In this document: positions 1-11,529 of the stretch, one piece after another | Layout of the letters: every line of letters starts with the position of its first letter | Position numbering within the stretch: the first letter of the stretch is position 1 | NCBI RefSeq assembly: GCF_019393635.1 | Contig: NC_057865.1 | Coordinates: 301,018,885 to 301,082,884, forward strand | DNA: 64,000 bases | Direction: 5' to 3' | Source of the DNA: Dromiciops gliroides | Lineage: Eukaryota; Chordata; Mammalia; Microbiotheria; Microbiotheriidae | The notes under the pieces: generated by a model | Database searches by the model: none | What the model saw: the letters and a program-made list of their open reading frames with translations, nothing else | What the model was told of the DNA's origin: nothing | Translations under genes and position numbers: made by a program

Positions 1-417
1 CACATCCCGTCCCCACCACCCCTAGGCAGGCTTGCCTGGGCAGACGGGGAGTCCAAGGTTGCTAAAGAAGAGAGCTCACAAGCTCTTCCTCCCCACCTCC
101 TGCTCTCGCTCAGGCTGCTACCTCGGGGCTGGGGCCAGGGACAGAATGGCAAGGAGAAGGGCCGCCTCTTCATGTGAGACAAGAGTGAAGGAGGAGATGG
201 TGGCAGAAGAAAGGAGAAGGAGCTCACAGCAAGTGACCTCCATTTTTTCTGTAAAAGAGAGAATGGGAGAAAGAATTAATAAGGCAGGCAGAGTATCCCT
301 ATCATTGCCTGGCAGCAGTGAGGGCCTGGCAGAGGGTGTGTGACATTATTTGTAGTGGACCCAGTCAGCACATCTCATGATTTTTTTCCACCTTTATTCA
401 GTAGCAATCGATCAGTA

Positions 418-890
418 AACAAATGTATTTATTAAGCATTGAGCTAAATGCTGAGAGAACCAAGTGAGACAGTCCCTGCCCTGAGGGAGCTTAGACTCTA
501 AGGGGGACAGAGAGATGACATGAAATATACCTGTGCCTACACCTACACCTACGTCTATATACACATATGTCTGTCTGCACTGCATATGTGTATTTAGACA
601 TGTGTCTGCACACATAACATATGTGAGGTGAACGAATACAAGGTTGTTTAGAGAAGCGAGGGGACAGGCTTCGTGACCCCTGTAGCCGCCTGAACTGAGC
701 CTCCAAGGAAACATGAGTCCACCAGGCAGAGGAGAGAAAGGGGGAGCCCAAGCCAAGGCACGGAGATGGGAGAGTGAGGGTCACGGGAGGACCACAGTGA
801 GGGACCAACACGGCCGCATGGCAGAGTTCAAGAAGACTAGAAAGGTGGGCTGGGCTCAGGCAGACTGACAGTTGGTCCTGGAAGGAACGA
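418..890 (+). repeat. Long marsupial-type dispersed repeat, fragment
   Basis: The stretch starts with a 'ttattaagcattgagctaaatgctgag' type head (positions 429-456), goes on to 'cagtccctgccctgagggag', and ends with 'aaggcacggagatgggag'. The same string of motifs recurs in order elsewhere in the window (11.2, 15.6, 28.6, 33.4, 36.1, 39.9 and 47.2 kb). This shows a dispersed element whose head resembles the L2 3' end. The family name is not certain. Confidence 0.6.
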
Positions 891-2329
891 GGAGCCCCTG
901 AGGCTGCGAACACGCTCAGATGGGAGCCTCCAGGCCAGGAAAGCTCAGGAGGTGAGTGCAAGAGTGAGGCCTGGGCTGGGGTGGCAGCAGAACCACTGAG
1001 GGGAGCCCCAGGGAGAGAGGTGGGGAGAACGTCCCGCACCTGCTCTTGCTACTTACTGTGCCTGGCGCTCAGTGGGCACTGAGTTAATGTCGTTGCCATG
1101 GAAATCAGTGCCTCACAAGAGACTCCTGATAGGGCCCTGCTGGCTGCTGGTGGCCTCCCCTCGAGCCACACCCACACAGCTCAGGCCTTGCCCCCACAGG
1201 CAGACGGGAGCCTCCGCTCCTTCCCTCTGCAGGACAAAATAAGGGAGACCCCCGGCCGACCGACCAAATTGCAATTCACATCCACGGCTTCCCACAGTGC
1301 CCAGGCAAGGGCTCTGGGGCTGGCAGGGCAGGCATATGCACCACCAACAGCGGGAGGGCAGGGTCTGCAGGGGCCTGTGAGACCACCTCATCAAATCACA
1401 ACAGAGGCTCAAAAGGAGACTGTCCGTGCTAAAAGTCCAACTTACGAGGCCTCTCCTCTTCACGCTTTGAGGGGCTGCACACAAGACTGCTTTGACTCCC
1501 ATCCCAAAGCCCGAGGCCCAGGCCTCCTAGGCACGTGCCAGCTCCACCCACTTGTCATACAAGCCTGCTGGGCTCCATCCTCAGCGATGCTGTCCTGTAA
1601 GAAGTGCTGGCCTGTTGCTTCTCAGAAGACCCAAGAGGACAGCACGCAGGGAAGCGCGGGGCACACACTCCGAGAACCGAGCGAATACCAAATGCACTAG
1701 GAAAAGCCAGATCTGCCTCGCCTTACAGGAACTCAAATGCTTAAAAACCCTACCACGCTTGAGGGGAAAAGGCCGACGCCAGCGTGGAGATTCAACAAAG
1801 GAAGTGATTCCCAGCACACTCACACAAGATTTGTAACAACCCAAAAGTCAGACACAGACAGTCTCCACAGACATGGAGAAAAGACAGAGATACGTCTTTA
1901 ATTCCCCTCCTCCTTATAAGATACTGAATCGGCACAAGCTGTGCCCAGAGCTAGAGGCCCGCCCAAGCAAGGGGCATTCCTGCTGACCTCTGCCCTCGCC
2001 ACGCCCCTTCAGGGCCCCAGGAAGTCAATCAACTAGCACCAGATGAGTACCTAGTACGTTCAAGGCCTGGTGCCAAGTGCTACAGATAGAAGAAAGGCAA
2101 AGACACTGGCAACCTAGAAGATGCCCAGGAAGAGGAGGCGGCCCCGGAGGAGGGGAGTCAGGAGATGTAGGGTTAGCTCCTGAGCTGCTCACACACTTAC
2201 TATGTAGGTGACTAAAGGAAGACCCTCCCCCTCTCTGAGACTCACCTGTCAAACGCAAACAATGGTCTTTGCACCACCCATCTCCAACGACAAGCATAAG
2301 CACCCACTGTGTGCCAGGCACACCGTGGG

Positions 2330-2410
2330 CCGTAGTGGACAGAGACCAGTGACACCTACTAGCAGGGTGACCCTGGGCAAGTCTCTGAACTTCTCCTCTC
2401 TAAGACGATG
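2330..2410 (+). repeat. MIR-like SINE fragment
   Basis: The core 'agggtgaccctgggcaagtc' with a following pyrimidine-rich block is typical of MIR/CORE-SINEs. The copy is short and old. Confidence 0.5.
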
Positions 2411-2970
2411 ACGGGCCGCAGAGAAGGTTCCCCAGGCCAATCAACTCTACATTCCAGGCCCAAGCCAGATTCTGGGGATAGCAAGGCGCGCTGTAGCCAG
2501 AGGGAGCCCATCGCCCTCCGGCTCTACAGGAAAAGGAGAGGCTGCTCTTGTTCCCAGAGAAAATGAGAAGGAAAGAGAGTGTGACGGGGCCTATCCCGGC
2601 CCCCTTGTTTCCTAAAGGCCCCAAGAGAGGCAGGCACTGGCCCAAGACCACTCCGTTAGCCAGCAACAGAGCCAGGATCAGAACTCGGGCCTCCTGACTG
2701 CCTCTCTTCCTCCCTCCCTTCCTCAGCCCGGCCTCTGGCATCCAACTTAGTGGGTAGCACAGGCAGCACGACCTGCCGCCAGCCAGAGAGGACCCAGGCA
2801 CATTGCGATCTCTTCCCACGTGACGTCTCTTAGGGCTGGCGAAGCCCTCATTAGGGTGAATTAGGCAAGAGATTGGTGGGGCTGAGAGCCGGGGCTGCTA
2901 AGGCTGCCCCTGCCCTGATGATGAAAGGCCCAGGACACGTCCCGAGGCTGCAGGGAGGCACCCGCATTAC

Positions 2971-3296
2971 CTGCAGAGCGGGCCGTGTGACTCTCACTGA
3001 CAGACTTCACCAGCCTGCTGTCGCTGCCTGCCACCAAGGGGGCCTCAGAGCGGCACTCGGGCCGCTTGCCATCCCCACAGACCCGCTCCTGCCGGCGGCT
3101 GTGGTTCTGGATGACCTGGTTAGCCGTCTCCATGACCACCTCTGTGTTCAGGCTCTCGGCCGCCATGGCCAGAAGCTCATCGTCATCCTCCCCGACGTCC
3201 CAGGCATCGCTGGTGTTGCTCTCAAACTCCTGGAACGTGCTGACTCGCTTGGGCTTCCCAGGGGTGGCTGGTGTCTTGGGGACTGTCTTGATCAAC
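2971..3296 (-). CDS. TBC1D22A: TBC1D22A coding exon 3 (residues 40-148)
   Basis: On the minus strand the acceptor gtctgcag| precedes G, which completes Thr40, and then 108 codons (residues 41-148). The exon ends one base into codon 149 at GCAG|gtaatg. Its most conserved blocks are KRVSTFQEFESNTSDAWD (residues 56-73) and DDDELLAMAAESLN followed by EVVMETAN; these separate TBC1D22A from TBC1D22B. A later LVKSVSESHT block also matches the A paralogue as recalled. The stretch between them (about residues 108-132) is more divergent, as expected of the disordered Ser/Pro-rich N-terminal half. The length of 326 bp keeps the phase correct on both sides. The TBC catalytic domain is encoded by later exons, which would lie left of position 1. 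I saw no further TBC1D22A exon at 1-2970. Confidence 0.95.
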
Positions 3297-3423
3297 CTGC
3301 AGACAAAACTCAGTGTTTTTACTCCTAAAAGTTCCCCAGGAGTCATACCAAAGAGAGAGAGAAGAGAGCAGAGAGGCCAGAAGGCAGAAATACATAGACA
3401 CGAACATGCATGGCCAAGCGCAG

Positions 3424-3497
<74 letters not shown>

Positions 3498-4386
3498 AAC
3501 AAGCGCACACACACATGCAAGCACACCCAGAGACACACACACACCCAACAAGCGCACACACACACACACACACATGTGCTCGAGCACACACACGCCTGTG
3601 CATTTTCAGACCTCAGATCATCCCGACACAGGAGTAATAAGGCAGGGTTATCTGCCTGCATGTACAGACTCCTTGGACTTAGAGAGGGAAAAGAGAATGC
3701 AGGGAGAGCCACGGAGCAAGCAGGCCCTGGGGAGGTCTCGGAGGACCCCCGAGGGGAGCAGACCCAACACACCGATGATCCCCAAACATCTTCCAGCCCC
3801 TCCTCCCATCCTAGCCTTTTGAAGCCCTGCATGGGATCCCGCCATGCCAGGGCCCGGGAGCTCATGGCCGGCAGTGAGCACAGGAGCCCATACAGCCTGG
3901 TGGCCTACAGGGCTGGCCCATCACCGCGGGACAGCCTGAGAACAGAGGTAGGGTTCGCTTTCACAGTTTCTACCTCCTCTCTCCCAGATTTCCAAGGGAG
4001 GTCTTAGCAAAGAAGGAAGTAGCAAAAGGAAAGAGAACCACAGTGAGATGAGCAATAGGCTTCCCAGAGCCACTAACTAGAGAGACAGGCCCTGAACAAG
4101 TGAGAGTTGACAGTGGCTAAAGGAAAGGACCCTCCCGGTGTTGGGGAATAATGGGCCAGGTTCCAGCCTCAGCCCCTGGCATCTCCAGCCCCCTTCAGAG
4201 TGAGTGACAGCTCTACACCTTCTGTCTACCTCCCCCAAACCCAGTCCTGGGGCTCACAAGTTCATCATCTGCAGGGTGCTCCTATCTGGCCTTTGCCTAA
4301 GCGTGCCACACAGGGTGGGCTGGTCCCTCTACCCTCTTCAAACCACCACTCAAGGCCAAGCGTTTCAGAGGTGCCGTTTAACTTAC
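3297..4386 (-). other. TBC1D22A: TBC1D22A intron 2
   Basis: This intron of 1,090 bp is bounded by a gtaagt donor (at 4386 on the minus strand) and a gtctgcag acceptor (ending at 3297). Its main feature is the compound GA/CA microsatellite at 3425-3597, which lies about 130-300 bp upstream of the exon 3 acceptor. No coding sequence is seen. Confidence 0.9.
3425..3597 (+). repeat. Compound (GA)n/(CA)n microsatellite
   Basis: A pure GA run of about 30 bp passes directly into a pure CA run of about 36 bp. Two imperfect CA blocks follow, each introduced by the same 'cacccaacaagcgcacacac' phrase (from about 3493 and 3541). That phrase shows a short internal duplication inside the tract. It lies in TBC1D22A intron 2. 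Alternating purine-pyrimidine CA runs can adopt Z-DNA. Confidence 0.95.
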
Positions 4387-4443
4387 GTGCCGTGTGCCAA
4401 GGGGTCAAAAGGAGGGTGCTGGGCTCCATACACATGCTGGATA
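4387..4443 (-). CDS. TBC1D22A: TBC1D22A coding exon 2 (57 bp)
   Basis: This small exon is too short to stand out as an open frame. On the minus strand an acceptor (ttcaaatag|T) is followed by codons for IQHVYGAQHPPFDPLAHG and then AC at a consensus donor (AC|gtaagt). The IQHVYGAQHPPFDPL stretch is a hallmark of TBC1D22A and its paralogue TBC1D22B. The exon enters after two bases of the serine-21 codon and leaves after two bases of the threonine-40 codon. Those phases match exon 1 and exon 3, so the three exons form one frame. The segment is part of the N-terminal region before the TBC domain. No stop codon or frameshift is present. Confidence 0.95.
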
Positions 4444-4809
4444 CTATTTGAAAAGAAAAAGAAAAAGGGATTAACCTCCGTCTGACTTAACCCTTTGTCC
4501 TCCTGATTCAACGAAGAAAAAACAAGCTGTTAGCTGATGCCCAAGGCCTGGAAACCTCCGCGGCCAGCCGTGCGTGGCTACAGAAGAACCTGGCCAAAAA
4601 AGGGGGAAAGGATGAAGGATGAAGCCCCCAGGCAGTGACTGAGACCCTCCATCTGTGCCACGAGTGAAGAATGAAATAGGAATTGGCAGCAGCCGGAGTG
4701 ACGCACGCCAGGGCAGAAGCTCAAGCGTCCAAGACGGCGCCCAGCGGAGATGTGTGGGACAAGTGGGCCCAACTGAACATCAAGCTGCTCAGCGGAAGCA
4801 CAGGCCTCG

Positions 4810-4965
4810 TTTCCCTGACTCTCAGAGTCAGGCAGGCCCGGGGAGGCCAGCTAGTCCAGGCCAGACCTGAAGAGAAATCCCCTCTGGCATACTTCACCTC
4901 TCTCAGCCTCAGCTTCTTCATCTGTAATAGGAGTTTAGAAGTGATGGCCTCTAAGGTCTGTGATC
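4810..4965 (+). repeat. MIR-like SINE fragment
   Basis: The block 'cctctctcagcctcagcttc' followed by 'ttcatctgtaatagga' matches the 3' core of MIR. It lies in intron 1 of TBC1D22A. Confidence 0.5.
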
Positions 4966-5167
4966 CTGAGGTCCCCGACAAGTGGGCACCCAGCCCCACT
5001 CCTCCTGTATGTATTTTGTATGGTAATACACCAATCCTCTTACTGTCCAGTGTACTTCCCAGGGATCATCCCAGAATTGTTCTTTCCTTAAACTCCCTAA
5101 AGCATGCCCCCCAACACCACCACAACCGAGGATTTCACCAAATACTTCCCTGGAAAAACTGAGGCTA

Positions 5168-5322
5168 AGGGGCAGCTAGGTGGTGCAGTGGATAAAGCAC
5201 CGGCCCTGGATTCAGAAGGATCTGAGTTCAAATCTGACCTCAGACACTTGATACTTACTAGCTGTGTGACCCTGGGCAAGTCACTTAACCCTCACTGCCC
5301 CACCCAAACAAAAAAAACACCC
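5168..5322 (+). mobile_element. tRNA-derived SINE, complete, with target-site duplication
   Basis: This is a typical full copy: the head gggcagctaggtgg, an A-box-like 'tggtgcagtggata', a B-box-like 'gagttcaaatct', then 'tgtgtgaccctgggcaagtc' and an A-rich tail. It is flanked by ctgaggcta at 5159-5167 and 5323-5331, a 9-bp duplication expected of L1-driven insertion. Confidence 0.95.
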
Positions 5323-5891
5323 CTGAGGCTATTTGGCACAAGCTCCCTCCTCTCTCCAAATCTACACTTCAAATCACCTCAAGTTCATCCCCCATCTCAG
5401 GTCTTAGAGGAAGAGGCAGCCCTTGTCCCTGCCAATACCAAGCCCTCTCTCTGACTGTGCCCTCAATCCCATCCCTTCCCATCTCCTTGTAAGGGGGCTA
5501 AAATTCTAGCTATACTATCTAAAATCTAATGAGTGGTCGCCAATAAATTATAAGCTTTAGCAAGCATATTTAAGTGTTTAAGTATTTATTAAAAAGCATT
5601 AGGATGAGAAAGAAAGGTAAAAATCTAACTATTTCTAAGAGACCCCATCATCCAACCCATCAAGACAGAGTCAGGAACAAAAAGGACCCAACGCTTCCTC
5701 CTTCTTCCCAGAAGTCTCCTGTAAAACTGGGAACATCCCCTACACACAGCTCCAAGATAATTGGCTGGTAGCTTTGATAGACAGTACCCACAAGCAACCG
5801 TCACTTCCTGACACCAAGGATCTGACCGCATGGCTTGCCCTCAGACGCCTTCTCCTCATGGCAGAGCTTTCCTACAGTAACTCTCCAGCAA

Positions 5892-6021
5892 GCAATTGGG
5901 GTTAAGTGACTTGCCCAGGGTCACACAGCTAGCAATTGTTAAGTATCTGAGGCCAGATTTGAACTCAGGTTCTCCTGAATCCAGGGCCAGTGCTCTATCC
6001 ACTGTGCCACCTAGCTGCCCC
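5892..6021 (-). mobile_element. tRNA-derived SINE (minus orientation)
   Basis: It reads from 'gcaattggggttaagtgac' to 'cacctagctgcccc' on the plus strand, the reverse complement of the SINE. It stands 26 bp from another copy in the same orientation at 6048-6182. Confidence 0.9.
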
Positions 6022-6047
6022 CATTTGTTTTTTGTTTTGGTTTGGGG

Positions 6048-6182
6048 TTTTTTTTGTGAGGCAATTGGGGGTTAAGTGACTTGCCCAGGGTCACACAGCT
6101 AGTAAGTGTCAAATGTCTGAGGTTGAATTTGAACTCAGGTACTCCAGGGCTGGTGCTCTATCCACTGCACCACCTAGCTGCA
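6048..6182 (-). mobile_element. tRNA-derived SINE (minus orientation), second of a close pair
   Basis: A T-rich tail precedes 'gtgaggcaattgggggttaa' and the copy ends at 'accacctagctgca'. It lacks a few bases around the 'actccagggctgg' region. Similar GTTTT-rich sequence lies on both sides, so a duplication of that tract at insertion is possible but not provable. Confidence 0.9.
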
Positions 6183-6224
6183 ACCCCCCCCCCCAATCTG
6201 TTTTGTTGTTTTGGTTTTTTTTTA

Positions 6225-7530
6225 AAGGCCTTTCACTCGTTCCTGCCATCTCTACGTGCTTCTATCCCACATCTTTAGTCTCTTTCACAGTCAAACTCCT
6301 AGAAAACGCTGTGGTCTCTACGCACTGCCCCTCCGTTTTCACCTTCTGCTCTCCCCTCAGTCCCATACAGTTTGGCTTCTAACTCCACCACATGACTGAA
6401 ACTGGTCTCTCCAAGGCCACCAGGGTCCGAAAGGCACAGTTACTTATGTTACTGATCCTCGTTTGCAGCCTAACAGTCAATGCCCAGTGACTCTGCCCCT
6501 CCAGCAGAGGGGAGAGTGAGATCTACACTCCCTGTACTTCTCTACAGGCAGGAAAGATTTTTAGAGGAGTGGGAGGATAGAAGCAGTGATTGTGGTGCCA
6601 AAAAATAAGACCATTGATGAACCATCTAAAAAGATGGAGATGAGAGCAGGAGGAAGTTGAGAAGGAACACAGACAAGAGGGTAGTGTAGGAGCCACCAGG
6701 CTAAACGTAACTGATAACAAAAAATCGAGGTACATGCAAGACATAGTCAAAGTTTCCCACACCAACCAGTGTTTTTGTTCTTGGTATGCAGAAATGTTCA
6801 TGTGTGTTCGTGTGTTAAATCCATTAATTAACTTAGCATCCCTCCCAAGAAAACTCTGCCTTATAACAAATAAGTATAGACAAGTAAAACCAACCAACAC
6901 ACTGATTGTGTTGGAAAAGGTATGCCCCATTCTGCACCAACAGTCTACCACCTCTTTGCCATGAAAGAATCTACTAGCTGTCAAGTCCAGCAGCCTTTTC
7001 TCACTCTATCCCTCATGACTCCTCTGCAGCACAACACTGCTGACCTCCTCCAGACACTCTCGCTTGCCTGGGTTTTTCTCCTGCTTCCTGTCCATACCCC
7101 TCAGTGTCAAGGCATTCCCCTTTGTCCTCTTCTCTTTCTATTGTCTCTCTCTCCCTGATTTCATAAGCTCACGGAGCTATGCAGACAACTCATCACCAGT
7201 CTCTCTCTCCTAAGGCCTTTTGCTGTATCACCAACCGTGTGTTAGATATCTCTAACTGGATGTCCTGGAGACATCTCAAACCCACCTTGGACAAAACACA
7301 GAGGTCATCTTCCTCCCCTGCCATCTGTTCCCTGTCACCAATTCTCCTGATTTTCTCAAGGGTACCAGCATCCTTCTAGTCACCCTCACCACCTTCCTCT
7401 ACTCAGCTGCCAAATCTTGCCAGTCCCACCTCCACAAAGCATCTTCTGTCCATGCCCACTCCCAGTCAAGGCCCTCATCACTTCTTGCCTTGGCACTTCC
7501 AGCAGCCTCCTTACCCGTGTGCTAGACATC
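6225..7530 (+). mobile_element. L2-type LINE remnant (interrupted)
   Basis: Two blocks, about 6225-6490 and 6990-7530, carry phrases typical of the L2 ORF2 3' part, such as 'ctggtctctccaaggccacc', 'agctatgcagacaactca' and 'caaggccctcatcacttc'. The frame is broken by stops. The 6490-6990 stretch between them is not recognised and may be an old insertion. Confidence 0.6.
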
Positions 7531-7924
7531 ACGCTTAACTTATTTCTACGGGTATGTGTTGTTCCAAACTGCCAATGAGAATGAAAGCTCCCCGAGGGCA
7601 GGTCTGGTTTTATCTGTATCCTGGTATACCTCCGTATCTCCAGCACTCCCTCTATGTATGCAGCATGAAAGAACCAAGACCTGAGTGGCAGCGTCCAGCA
7701 GACAGCTCGAGTCTACATTCATGGGGGCGTGGGGACCCCATGGTTCTGTCAGACGAAGGCCTGGAGAATGGCCAGAGTCCAGAGAACAGTGGGGAGAAGG
7801 GAAAGTTCTAAGAGGATGCAGGAATGTTTGATGGAGGCCATGCAGAGGTCCAGCAGGGGGAAGAGAAGAATGGCACAAGCGCTCTGTCTCAGGCGGCTGT
7901 TTTTCCCGGCAGGCGATGGAAACT

Positions 7925-8303
7925 GTAGACTGTCCAGGCTTTGGTGAGTTAATTACAGAAAACCCTAAATTCCTTTGAACTCGCTTAATTGGAAATGGTC
8001 TGGGGATTACATAAGTTAAGTTTAGAGTTAAGAGTATTTATCTGTATTTCTATTTTCCTATTTCCTTATCTTTGATTTTTATTAGTTTTACCTTTGTTGT
8101 TTAATTAATTCCCAAGTAATAAAATCTGATCCTTTTATGAGCCAAAGCTTAAAGGCTCCTTTCTTATTGGTCTGGGAGAAATATCTAAAAAGGGCAGTTC
8201 AGAGGGGAGGGTGAACCTAAAAGGTCCCTCATTATTTCTGGGACCCCAATATTCTGTCGAGCCACCCAAATAATGCTCCATATATCAAATTTTGGCCCTC
8301 ACA
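7925..8303 (+). mobile_element. Candidate solo LTR of an endogenous retrovirus
   Basis: The stretch can be bounded by TG (7925) and CA (8303). It contains an AATAAA-type poly(A) signal near 8119 and A/T-rich U3-like sequence. It is followed at 8304 by 'gttttggcaagccggtggg', which resembles the start of a primer-binding region after an LTR. No gag, pol or env frame is recognisable nearby. The call rests only on layout, and neither the exact ends nor the family is known. Confidence 0.35.
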
Positions 8304-10003
8304 GTTTTGGCAAGCCGGTGGGAAAGAGCTGTGGGAGTAGACAACTCAGAAGCCACTGCAAAGCCATTCCCCAGGCGTGATCTGTGATAATGAACCTCAT
8401 TCCCCATCCTCAGGGCAAATGTCTTTGAGAAGAATGAGCCCATGGTGAAGGGTGGGGATGGGGAAGCCCAAACATGAAAACAGAAATGAGGACAGTAGCG
8501 ACTTGCTGGGGGGCATAAAATAAAGACAAAACTGTATTTCAGACAGATGAGCCACCAGGCAGAGCCTCAAGCTTCTCCATGCCAGGAACCCACAAACACT
8601 GAAAGATGAACTCAATCTGCCATTATCCTGATTCTCTCAGAGAGTCAACCAGTTCTGGAGATTCATAGAATACTTTCTGGAGACACACATCTTCTAAGGG
8701 AATTCACTTTAAAGGGCTTCGGAGAAAATTTAGGAAAACCCACTTTTCTGATGGTCAGCAATTCCACTGCTCCCTCTCAGTCTCACGGATGCAGGAAGAA
8801 GCAGCAGGATGGAAGAGGTGGAAAAGAAACCAGGATAAGCTCCTGCTTGTTGTCACAGGCTTGTAGAACTGCCAGAGAGATCCCGCCTCTCTCTCATTTG
8901 AGAGATCACCAGGCTTGTGGTGGCAGAGCTGAGTTTGAACACGGATCCATCCAAATCACACCTTGACTTTTGGTCATTATCGACCTTTAAGCATAGATTT
9001 CCTTTGTTCTTCTTGCCCAGACAATAAACCCCTTGAGGGCCGTTCCTCCATTCTTTTAGTCTTCTTGTTGAACGGAATATTTCAACAACTTCTTTGAGCA
9101 AGGGCTGCCCACGAAGAAGCAGCTCAAATCTGGAAACACCAGCAGGGGTTGGCTCTTCTGTGAGGAAGGGAACACTTGGAGATTGGAGATGGATGTTCAC
9201 CTGAGAAAGGAACTCAGAGCTGCCTTGTCAAGGTCGGGCCAGTGTCCACTCTCGGGCAGCCCATTGCACTTCTGTGTAGGAAGCCCTCTCCCACTAAGTC
9301 CCTCAGGACTCCTTCCCCTGCCCTGGGAGCTGAGATGAAGGAGGCCAGCCTTCCTCCCCAGCACATTTGTCCAGTCTCTCCAGGATCATCAATCGGCTTC
9401 CTCCAATGGCCCTCCCAAGTCAGCTTTCTGGGCCTTACACCATTGGCTCTTGCTCACTTCTCTTCGGTCCCTATTCCTCTTGGTCTACACATCTCCTATA
9501 AAATGGTGGCCAGAGCCATGTGCCACATCCAGATGCTGTTGCACTTCCCCTTGACGCAAAGCTCAAGAACCCAGAGTTGGGTTTCCCCACATTCCTCTAT
9601 TTGGGTACACTGCAATATAGCTCAATGAGTGGACATGCAAATGCAATGGCAGTGCACCCTTCTGAGTACTAAGTCATCTCTAAGAGATTCGATCCAATGA
9701 GTTCTGGTGTCTCAGGGATAACTCCCTCCTAAGTCTTCTTCAGCTTCTACCGTTGCCCTTCTCTGCCCAAAAGGCTTAACGCTCCAACAGGCTGTCCAGT
9801 CGATCCATACAGTGCTCTGTCACCTCCAGTGACAGGCCTAGAGCGGTCAGGAAATTAACAGAAGGCAGAGATTAACTCCTAAAAAAATCAAACAAAAACA
9901 GGCTCTGCCACTGGAGAAAACTTGTATGGAGGCATTAAAGCCTTCCAGGACAGCACTACAGCCCCTAAAGAAAAATGTCCCAAAGCCTTCATTAGCACAG
10001 ATC

Positions 10004-10034
10004 CCCCCACCCCACCCCCCACACACACACACCC
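10004..10034 (+). repeat. C-rich/CA simple repeat
   Basis: A run of CCCCAC units passes into a short (CA)n tract. No function is inferred. Confidence 0.8.
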
Positions 10035-10379
10035 AGGGCCCAGTTCTTGCTTATCTTGGCCAAGAGGGAGAATGAGGGTCCAGTGTCTGCCACAGTGGCT
10101 TGTGCCTTCATTCAAGTATGTGTGTGACGACCGTGTGCCAAGCTCTGTTCTAGAGCCAGGGGCCCTCGGCATTTTAAAGGGGAATCTTTCCTTCCTGCCC
10201 TATGCAGACCTCTGCTGGGCTGGCAAGTCTCGACCTTGTCCGCCTGCCTCACCTGGGGCTGAAAGCTATCACGAAATGGTAATGCGCTGGGAGCATGGAG
10301 CTCTCTTCCAAGGGACCCTTCAAAACCTCATCCCAGACTGAAGTCAACTTGGAGCGCCCACAAACACACATACCTTTCC

Positions 10380-10560
10380 ACATGCCTCTGTACTGGCAGA
10401 CCCCCCTGCCTGGAGTCCTGTGGCCCCTCACCTCTACCTCCTGCCAGACCTTTGCTTCCCCTCACTACACCTTCCTCTCTCCCAGTGATTTTCCTCTACT
10501 GCCTCGGTAGAGATCACATTTATTTATACCTCCTTATTTGCCCGTTTTTTCCCTCACTAG
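10380..10560 (+). repeat. L2 3'-end-like fragment
   Basis: The pyrimidine-rich text 'tggagtcctgtggcccctca' followed by 'tttatttatacctcctta' resembles the L2 tail found elsewhere in the window. The similarity is weak. Confidence 0.35.
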
Positions 10561-11529
10561 AAACGAAATGACCAATGGGTCAGAACAGCAAAGATACTTG
10601 GGAGAGTCTGGAAGCTTAAAGGGACCTCAACCAGGTCAGGCACAAGCAGAGCCAGCACGCAGGCCCTCCATCAACAAGACTAATGCTATTTCAAAGACAA
10701 AAACAAACTGATCTGGAGGAAGGTCCCTTGGCCACCCGCTTTGCTCACCTTCCCTGCCCTCCAAGGTCAAAGGTAACAGGGACAACTCAATGTCTGTCTC
10801 CCAGCCAAGGACTTTAGTTAAGGGTCAACAACTTCTCCAGAAGGTGCTCATTCAACTTCATTTGAAGGAACAGCAGGATGGGTGTGGTTTTTTAAGGTTT
10901 TTTTGCTCTGTCTGGCTAGAATAGAGATGGAAGGCAACTGAATATCAATCACCCCACTCTAAACTAGAATCCATGAAGCACTGGGAAGCCAATGCAAGCG
11001 GAAACAAGTGAGTCACAGTGTGCCCAGCAATGGAACCAAGTGATGGACCAGAGTGGACACAGTGTCATGGGAGAGGAGGTGGGTCTGGAGTCACACGCCC
11101 CAGGTTCAAGTCCCAGCTCTCTGGAGGCCACCCAGATGGCCTCACTTGTCTAGGCCTTCATGGCCAGGTGCTATACTCCTTGGTGATTCCTGGGTTACAA
11201 GAAAAGGCACAAAGCTATGCCCCTTCCCTAAAGGTGCTCCCAGTCTAATGGGGGAGATACCTATGTAGATATAAGATAAAGGCAGCAGATGGATGGCAGC
11301 ACAAGGAGGAAAGGTGCTAGCAGTGAGGATGCCTGGTGGGGGAGAAGGAGCTCAGTCTCCAAGGAAGCCAGAGATGAGAAGTGGAGATGAGCAGGAAGAG
11401 AATTGCAGGCATGGGGGTGGACAAGACACCAAGCTGAGAGGGAGAGGGTTTCATGCAAGAAACAGCAGACAGGCCAGTATCAATGGACCAAAGAACATGG
11501 CTGTCAGTAAAAAGTAAGAAGACTGAGAA

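Larger units (their letters stand above)
1..2970 (-). other. TBC1D22A: TBC1D22A intron 3 (partial)
   Basis: This is the 5' part of the intron that follows exon 3. It contains a long dispersed repeat at about 418-890 and MIR-like fragments near 2200-2410 and 2510-2700. The rest is GC-rich unique sequence. Open frames on both strands (for example 1098-1700) overlap one another and show no recognisable protein, so I do not call them genes. Confidence 0.8.

Noticed and set aside
1098..1700. 200-codon plus-strand open frame
   Set aside because: It lies in GC-rich intron 3 sequence with equally long frames on the other strand, no known motif and no exon-like splice sites.
2861..3865. 334-codon minus-strand frame spanning TBC1D22A exon 3
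   Set aside because: Only 2971-3296 is real coding sequence. The rest is intron, including the CA/GA microsatellite read as Cys/Val and Ser/Leu repeats.
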